Below, piece by piece: positions 57,057-64,000 of a DNA stretch of 64,000 bases. The stretch comes from Rhyzopertha dominica. Lineage: Eukaryota > Arthropoda > Insecta > Coleoptera > Bostrichidae. The notes beneath the pieces are model-generated. The model saw only the letters and a list, made by a program, of their open reading frames with translations, was not told the origin of the DNA and made no database searches. Made by a program: the position numbers and the translations under genes. The DNA is taken from assembly GCA_025024175.1 (NCBI GenBank), contig QCXZ01000137.1, positions 22,940,001 to 23,004,000 of the forward strand, in the 5' to 3' direction. Numbering within the stretch: position 1 is the first letter of the stretch; every line of letters begins with the position of its first letter.

Positions 57057-59148
57057 AAAAAAGGAAAAAAATGTTCTTAAACAATCATTTTCATTTCATA
57101 TCTGTCTGTTACGACCCCGACATATAGAAAATACTGTTTGAATACATCTTTCACATTTGTAGTGGAATACATAAATGAGTGTTTTTTCTTTGTTAAGTTT
57201 TGGTTACAGCTTCATTTGTTATAAAGGGGATAAAATTGAGGTAGTGCAGTTATAGATTGCACTACTTTTATTATTTTCACGATCAAAATCAGAAAATCTG
57301 TGTATATTTTCTATAGCACGTGTTGTACATTGTACAGTAGCCCTACTTTTTTGTAGGTGGCAGATACATCATTTGAAATTACTAAAACAAAAAATATATA
57401 GTTTTTGTAACAAGTCAAGTGCTGCGCATCATTTTGCTCACCTAGAGGTGAAAAAACATGTATCTTTCATAAGGTAGTGCACAAATACTGTAGGTTACGT
57501 GCTCCCTATTTTTGAAGTCAGTTTAACGAAAAAATTATACTGTTGGTGTGAATAAAAAGTGCACTCAACCTTTTCCTAATAGTTACTGAATTATACACAT
57601 ATTATGTTTGTGTATACAGAATTTTAATAATCACGGTTTATTTTTCTCTTTTGCTGCTTCACGAATTTCTTCTTGGCCAGCGGTGCACTTGACTTCAACT
57701 AATCTTCGTTTCCTGTAGCTTCATTTTGAAAATCATTTTAATGAATAATATAGCTAAACAAATATATTGCTATAATGTATTATAGGGCATTCTAGAGTAG
57801 CTCTTACTATATCAACAGCAAAGACCACCTATAGTTGCTGGCAGAGTGTATGTATAAATACAGTTTTCTGTAAGCTGCATACACTTAATATAGTTGTATT
57901 TTCAGATATGTAAATATATTATACTGGAAATGGGTACTGTCAGTACTGTTAATTTTAGTTAAAACATTTTGTAAATAGGGTGGCAGATTTCATTGGCCAG
58001 TGTTTTTATGTTGCCATAATCACATAAATAGGACGAGTTGTAAAAATCTGAATAGCAACATGAAAACATTCGCAGTGGTTTTTCATCCAAGACGTGCTAC
58101 TATACAAAATAATATTTCAAATTGCGTCTGCCATTCTATGAGCAATAGTGGTATGAAGTACTTTATCGTCTAATTATTAAAAAGAAGGAAAGTCCGTTAG
58201 TTTTAAGTGTTGTGTTGTTTCTGCCGCAAATGCATCGTGTAGGTGTGCACCCGGTGTTAAATAAGAAATCAAAATGTAGTATTCATTTTTGACGTTTTAA
58301 AATGCAAATTCTTGTTTTATTGTTTTTAAATTCTTATTTAGCACTGTTACATAATAGGTGCATCTGTGTTTATTCATGAATGAGTTCATTCTTTTTTTCT
58401 CTCTTTGATGCCGAAATTAATCTATGAGGACTAATAGTTTGAAGATCAAAAATGTTATATTTGCGTGCGTGTGTGTGTATATGAGATAGTCTGTGGATGA
58501 TATAAAGTCTTGCTAATTTTCATTGATAACAACCTGTGCTTTTTTTTACACTACCATTTGGCCTTTGAATCTGGTATTTAAATTCAGTTTATAAAAAAAA
58601 ACACAATAGCCATTGATTTATTCAAAATTGGAAGTTAATGTATGAGTGTTGTGTTTTATAACTTTATTAGCAGTTTTGATTCAGCAGTGGCATATCAGTA
58701 AGATCTAATATGCCAGTAGTTGCACATTTTACATTCAGCGTTCAACTGATGAACTGCTGAACATCTTGATTTACTTTTATTAGGTATTTGGCATAACAAA
58801 CAAATTAAATGTCTGATAATTTTTAGTTGAATTGTTTATTACCTGAAAAACGATATCATTAGCAGTTCTGATTCAGTGTGAATTTGCAATCAAATTTGCC
58901 AAATACCTTCTCAAAATATCATTAGTTGTAGGTCTTTAACATTTCTATTTTAGTGCCTATAAAAATTGGTATATGTTTGTCATCTATAAAAGAGTTACTT
59001 GCATCTTTTAATCATCAGAAAATGTAAAGCCATTTATGCAGAGACTAAAAACTCGCAGTTTGTAATTACCTATACATGACTAATCACATTGCCAAGTGTT
59101 CTGTAATGGCAAGTGTTTTCCTGCTTTTAAACATGATTGTACCTAAAT

Positions 59149-59169
59149 GCACTAAATTGCATTTAGTGC
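59149..59169. repeat. 21-bp hairpin
   Basis: GCACTAAA and TTTAGTGC pair perfectly around a 5-base loop, about 100 bp before the distal poly(A) signal. Confidence 0.8.
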
Positions 59170-59264
59170 TTTTTGCTTTGGTGCCTACAAATTTACCTAC
59201 TCTTCCAATTCATTGTAAGGTGTTCTTGTGAACTTGGATTTTTTTAATGTTTTGAGTTGCCTTT

Positions 59265-59270
59265 AATAAA
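59265..59270 (+). terminator. Distal poly(A) signal, KIAA0232 orthologue
   Basis: ctttAATAAAcacg, followed after about 20 bases by a GT-rich element (tttgtgggtgtttc), the classical arrangement. Confidence 0.6.
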
Positions 59271-59379
59271 CACGAACCAAGTACTCTTTGTGGGTGTTTC
59301 ATTTCTTTGAATTTGGCTGTTTTGTCTCTATGGTCTGTTCGCGGTTCAAATTAAGTTTTCCGTGTCCGATCAGCTGATC

Positions 59380-59521
59380 ATTAGTGAGTGGTGGTTGTCA
59401 TTTCGTGTTGACAGTGCAGTGGATTTTTTTGCAAAATTTCAATCGAGGTTACAATGTATTTGACTATGAGTGACGTGTGATTATTTGAATGCTGTACCGG
59501 AGTCTAGCAGTTTTAAAGAAG
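59380..59521 (+). promoter_or_regulatory. Possible promoter and non-coding first exon of another + strand gene
   Basis: The sequence turns less AT-rich immediately after the distal poly(A) signal, with cagtg initiator-like words. It ends at a donor-like aagaag|gtaatgg (59521/59522). The only ATGs give very short frames. No downstream coding exon is visible in this window. Confidence 0.25.
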
Positions 59522-60679
59522 GTAATGGAATGTTTACTTATATTAAATAATGTTTCCGCTTGCACCAACATTATGATCACTTTTTAGGCATAACCCATTT
59601 AAATGCTGATTATTTAATCAGTCATTGTCCCTTCTACCATAGCACGTTATTTTGCAATAGTTAAATTAACGAAAGTTGTTTAGAATAAAACATTCTATGT
59701 TTTTCTTTTGACTTGATAAGCACTATTTTTTTAGCAAACGTTCTTTTATTTAAGGTTTTTATTCTTTTTTAGAATACATTGTAAAATATAATGTACTCTA
59801 TATGTACATAAAAAATTACATCGTTACTACTATCAAGAATTAAAAAGGTTTGGATGTAAGTCACTTCATAACCCAGAATTACTGTGGTAGCCACATATGC
59901 ATATTTCTTACTTAACTACAATGCAAGCTTTATACCTATATATTTTAAATGCAATACTGTACTATCATTTACAACAGACAACAACAAGCAAGCAAGGACA
60001 AACTCCAAAAATTACCTAATACCTAGATGAGAAAAGAAATACTTTAAATATGCTTCATGAAACCCATTAATTAAAAATGCTTTTTACGTTACAACACTTG
60101 CCTTCCATCTTCAGTTTCAGAATAGAAAAAAACAATATTTCAATTGTAAACACTACACAACAAGTTCAAATAACAATTTTACTTAAATAAAATATTTAAA
60201 TTGCAGAATTATCTTAAACATTATTATTATTATTAGATATTGTATGGTTTGTATTTATATACTTCGTCTCTTTGAATATAGAATGTTACATTCTATTTTC
60301 AAAGCTTCGTACTGTGTACCTGTTGTGTGCTCTGTACTGGAGTACAAATTTAAACAACTACTTGTGTTTGGTATTTAAGTACATTTTGCTTGTACTTGGC
60401 CTATCTCTGATGATATTACATATTTACCTATTTAACATATTTTACTTATAGGTAAAAGTTTTATCTAGTTGAGTACGGCATTATAATAATTGGTTTAATC
60501 TGGTTTCATCATGGACAAAACATACCTAATTACTCCTGTATGCAAGTGGGTAGCACTATATCAGACATTTGTTAAATATGATTTGCAGTAACTGCATTAA
60601 TGAGATGGAGAAAACATAAAAAAAATAAATAAAACAAAGTGGACAAATTTAAAATATTGTGCTTTTAATGTCCATAGAA
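59522..60679. other. No recognised feature
   Basis: Very AT-rich, with a short ATT run near 60222. No gene or transposon signature. Confidence 0.5.
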
Positions 60680-61090
60680 ACATACACTATCCAGCTGTGT
60701 AGTTTTACTTTAAACCTTTTAAAATGTTTCTCTAATATCTTTTGAAAGCACATTATAAACTGTAGGATCAATATAATAATATTTTTGTTCAGCAGTAGTT
60801 GCTCTGAATGTAACTGGTACCAGATCATTCATTCTGAGTCGTAGGGATTGTACATTATCTGATGTAAGTGTTCCACACATTCCGTTTATTGATATATAAA
60901 GTACAGCTGATTTACAAAAGATTGTTTTTTTTACATAAAAAAAACAGTATCTGCAAACTGCAGATCTGTTGGATACATCAATTGCTTAGAAAATATAATT
61001 TTAATAATTCGTTTTTGAACAATTTGAAGAGAATGGCAGTTGTACTTCCTGCGCCCCATGCCACAATACTATAGGTATTTTAAAACAGAT
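60680..61090 (-). mobile_element. LINE reverse-transcriptase C-terminal relic, frameshifted
   Basis: On the minus strand from about 61080: SIVAWGAGSTTAI, then in another frame QIVQKRIIKIIFSKQLMYPT, then DLQFADTVF and further C-terminal residues to about 60680. This is the YGI.vWG...L..lQKRiiriI.. segment of CR1/jockey-type proteins. A frameshift and stops are present. Confidence 0.65.
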
Positions 61091-61124
61091 TGCAGTAGTG
61101 CACGATAAATTGTACGGTCATTAA

Positions 61125-61553
61125 ATGGAATACAGTACCGCAACGTCCGCCATATTGGGAGTAAAAGTTTTGGCGAGAACATTAAAATTTGCATTATTTT
61201 GGAAAGCATTAGGTTACAAAAAAGCTGTTAACAACCTAGCAAACACTTGCCACATAATCGTAGGATTGCAATTGTTACTACCATTTAGTATACCTACAGT
61301 GATTTTCGAATATTTTGAAAACGATTATAAGCAAAAGAACTGTTACAAAAACCCACAAACTATCTGCGGTCTACAAAAAATGCGGTATAATAGAAATACT
61401 GCAACCAGCGCACAGTGGTTATATTTACGGATTGCAATCATTATGATTATCCCAATTTGCAATAAAATTCTAATTGATATTGATATATTAACTGACGGGT
61501 ATTCGCAATGCTACGAATTGGTGCAATGCTGGTTATATACGCAAAGGTTATAG
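61125..61553 (+). other. 142-codon open frame of unknown nature
   Basis: Begins MEYSTATSAILGVKVL. Its length is unusual for sequence this AT-rich, but there is no recognisable domain. It starts beside a LINE relic and ends just before a MITE. It may be chance or an unknown transposon piece. Confidence 0.2.
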
Positions 61554-61572
61554 TATGTCCATGTCGCAGTCA

Positions 61573-62044
61573 CTGAAATTTTACCTCATTACAGCAATTG
61601 CCTATTAATTTAATTATCGTCAAACAAATTAACGGTTAAGCGATTCGATGCTACAGCGTTTGATGGACGCATATTTATTAGTCATTTGTTGAAAAGTTCT
61701 GATATTTAATCAACTCCATTTATACGAAAAAACCAGGTATTATAAAAAAATTAAAAAAAATTCTAAGAACCTAACGCTATAAATTCAAAATGGCAACTCT
61801 AATTATTGTACCATACTTATTAAGTACAGATACATAGGTACTAAGTATTTATTTAAACAAGTAGGGCTATTATGGCATCTAGAATTGCACATCACTCGAA
61901 TGGCTCAAAATTAAATACAATTTCATACTTTCAGCAAATGACTAAATAAACGGCCGTCAAACGCTATAACATCGAATCGCTTAACCGTTTACTTCGTTTG
62001 ATGATAATTAAATAGGCAATCCCTGAAATGACGCCAAATTTCAG
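61573..62044. mobile_element. MITE, 472 bp, with ~125-bp terminal inverted repeats
   Basis: Left end CTGAAATTTTACCTCATTAC and inverted right end CTGAAATTTGGCGTCATTTC. Inside both are CGGTTAAGCGATTCGATG, GCGTTTGA and TAGTCATTTG(t/c)TGAAA. About 200 bp of AT-rich unique sequence lie between. No target duplication is obvious, so the superfamily is unassigned. Confidence 0.8.
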
Positions 62045-64000
62045 CCATACAAAGGAATAATCTTTTGATTACAGCCTTTGCCGGCAGTACTACCAATGAC
62101 TAGGCTTTCCGTAGAATGACTATGACATGTGTATTTGGTAGTATCATTAAAATAAAATTTATTGTTTTCAAGCTTTAAACACCGTTAAGGCAGCTTTAAT
62201 ATTATAAACTTAATTTATACTGATATGTGTGTGTAGTGTTTCGCTATACAAATAAATTAATTAAAATTTAGAGTTGAGCAAAACAACAGTAAATTTTTGT
62301 GTGTAATTAATATAATTTAAAAATACGATTAATAATGTTTTGACAACAATTATACTTACTAGGTCGCTTATCCTCAACATTATAGCTAAAATCAAATAAG
62401 TGACCACTGTGACGCCCTGGGAGGACTGATGACGGGGTATTTCCCCCCTGACCTGTAAATTTCGGAGCGGCCCGGGTTCAAGGAAGTCTGACCTTTTATG
62501 TATAAAATGTATTTAATATAAAGCTTTGGTCGNGTTTGGATTATTTTTTTATAACCTTCATCAAATGTGAAAATCTTTTTGTATGTTTTACCGAATATAC
62601 TAGGGCCCGTATATGAATTACTCATAAAGGTATAACTAAGTACTTTGTAGCACTTCCATTGCCATACGCAGCTATCTAAAGTAGCTATGTACCTGATATT
62701 TACTGAATCAGACATCAAATATGACAAATAAAAATGTAAGTAATATTGTATACACGTAAATAATGATGAACTTGCTTGACTTTACTCCTGTATCTAGTAT
62801 AGTAAATATTTACTTTTAGTTACTCTGGAGGACTTGATAGTATGTAAAAACATAAAAATATAATTACGAACTATTTAAATAAAAGGAAGAACGCATTACC
62901 AGAAAATAAAATAGAAAAATGCCCTGGAGAATTCCAAATGGACAGTCGCTTTTTAATATTATATACAAGTACTGCGTTTGTAGCCTAAAGAAATTTTAAA
63001 ATCCGTTTGCAACAGTCGAGTTTTATTCAACACTTTTAAGGTGCATTTTACATTAAAGATGACGCCTTTTCAATCTCTCTGACCACCGTTTTTTTAGCAA
63101 TTTCTTACTGGTGCCTCGCTCTATCTTCAGAGGTTACTAAAATATAAAATCTGCTGTAGTTTTTGTGTCAAACGTTGCGTCTACCTTAGACAGATAGAGA
63201 GGTACTGTAGTAAAGGTAATAAAATTCCCTTATAATTGTTATAAATGAAAAAGAACTATGGGTGTTATGAATAAAGAGTGGGGTTATTAAATCTTCTTAA
63301 CCCGATCAACATGTGGAGTACCTATATTTAGTATATGTCCAAATTGGTTGGCGCTTTTTAGAAGTGGTGTGTTTGTGATTATTTTTGTGCTTCAGCAATT
63401 GGTGGAGAAATCCTTGGGATCGTATAGAGATAGAGCTGCTAAAGTATTCAATTTGTCCATTTCCATGATTAAATGCAGTGTTAGGTCAGGTCAGGTCAAT
63501 TCCAATCTCTATATGGTGCCTTTGTGCTGCTGGCACACTAGAGGGGTTATAAAAATTAAGATAATCAAGCTATTTATCTTGCCAAATACATCTCATCTTT
63601 ATACGTAGTATAATCTACATTTTATACTAGTTTATACTTTTAAATAGGTATGCGTAAGAATCGACATACAAACGTGATGATTATAACGAAGCACATTGCA
63701 AATGTATCAAAGCAATGAAAATCAAATCTCTATCCTGTATAGCATTACTGTAATTTTTCGGACAATTGGCCGCATTGTCTCGATTTGACTCAGATTGATC
63801 CTTTCTGTGCAGCAATTTGAAAAAAAACCAGCTGATTTTCAAACGAAGACTAGTCGAAGTAGTCCAGTAGTAGGGAGAAAACATAAATTTCCTTTGACTT
63901 TTCAGAACACTTTTGAAGTAAATTCCGGAGAATAAGACCGCCATGGGTCGGGATAACCGGTGTGCAGAAATTCTCGGGCAGATTCAAATTTAATTGCTAG
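62045..64000. other. 3' end of window, no recognised gene
   Basis: AT-rich. A GC-richer 90-bp patch at 62400-62490 includes gggttcaagg, a weak B-box-like word without an A-box. The direct triplet GGTCA at 63484-63499 is unremarkable. Nothing else is supported. Confidence 0.45.

Larger units (their letters stand above)
56568..59290 (+). other. KIAA0232 orthologue 3' UTR
   Basis: Non-coding and AT-rich. Two good AATAAA signals, at 57051 and 59265, would give UTRs of about 0.5 and 2.7 kb. The small palindrome GCACTAAA-TTGCA-TTTAGTGC lies at 59149-59169. Confidence 0.6.

Noticed and set aside
62400..62490. Second SINE with a B-box
   Set aside because: Only gggttcaagg resembles a B-box and no A-box is at the right distance.

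Overview
The window is 64 kb of AT-rich eukaryotic nuclear DNA with GT..AG introns and metazoan protein families. The Tc1/mariner-type, LINE, tRNA-SINE and foldback content points to an insect, probably a hemipteroid or polyneopteran; I cannot fix the species. Scattered single N positions suggest a draft assembly.

Three protein-coding genes can be reconstructed exon by exon, with all splice phases agreeing. (1) Kdm3, a JmjC histone H3K9 demethylase, + strand, eight visible coding exons between 10640 and 25238. Its N-terminal exon(s) are not identified, and the visible part encodes 2192 residues. (2) Letm1, the mitochondrial inner-membrane cation/proton exchanger, - strand, three coding exons (42689 down to 39342), 788 residues, complete. 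(3) The insect orthologue of the poorly characterised human protein KIAA0232, + strand, four coding exons (44783-56567), 791 residues, with a probable non-coding first exon ending at 43445. Kdm3 and Letm1 converge on a repeat-rich 14 kb intergenic region. Letm1 and the KIAA0232 orthologue diverge from a shared ~0.65-0.75 kb promoter region. A further first exon (donor at 59521/59522) may lie just past the last poly(A) signal of KIAA0232.

The remainder is mostly mobile-element debris. The 5' 10 kb holds two decayed IS630-Tc1-mariner transposase relics and no recognisable gene. Kdm3 introns contain a 164-bp inverted-repeat MITE, a decayed Tc1-like transposase and a LINE reverse-transcriptase scrap. 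Just past Kdm3 is a 2.9-kb foldback element whose ~0.9-1.4-kb arms contain 168-bp tandem units and, on one side only, a 533-bp-spaced duplication. The 30-38 kb region has an internally deleted LINE (endonuclease plus C-terminus), two minisatellites (about 41 bp and 22 bp units), a tRNA-derived SINE inside a degenerate repeat cluster, an ATT microsatellite, a perfect 32-bp palindrome, and a 5'-truncated LINE with an open reverse-transcriptase frame. The KIAA0232 introns hold a PIF/Harbinger-type MITE with a TTA target duplication, a LINE C-terminal relic and a THAP-domain relic between short inverted repeats. The last 4 kb hold another LINE relic and a 472-bp MITE with ~125-bp inverted repeats.

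The genes do not form an operon or pathway. The most unusual structures are the foldback element and the THAP relic; the least studied protein is the KIAA0232 orthologue. I found no convincing new multi-gene system.
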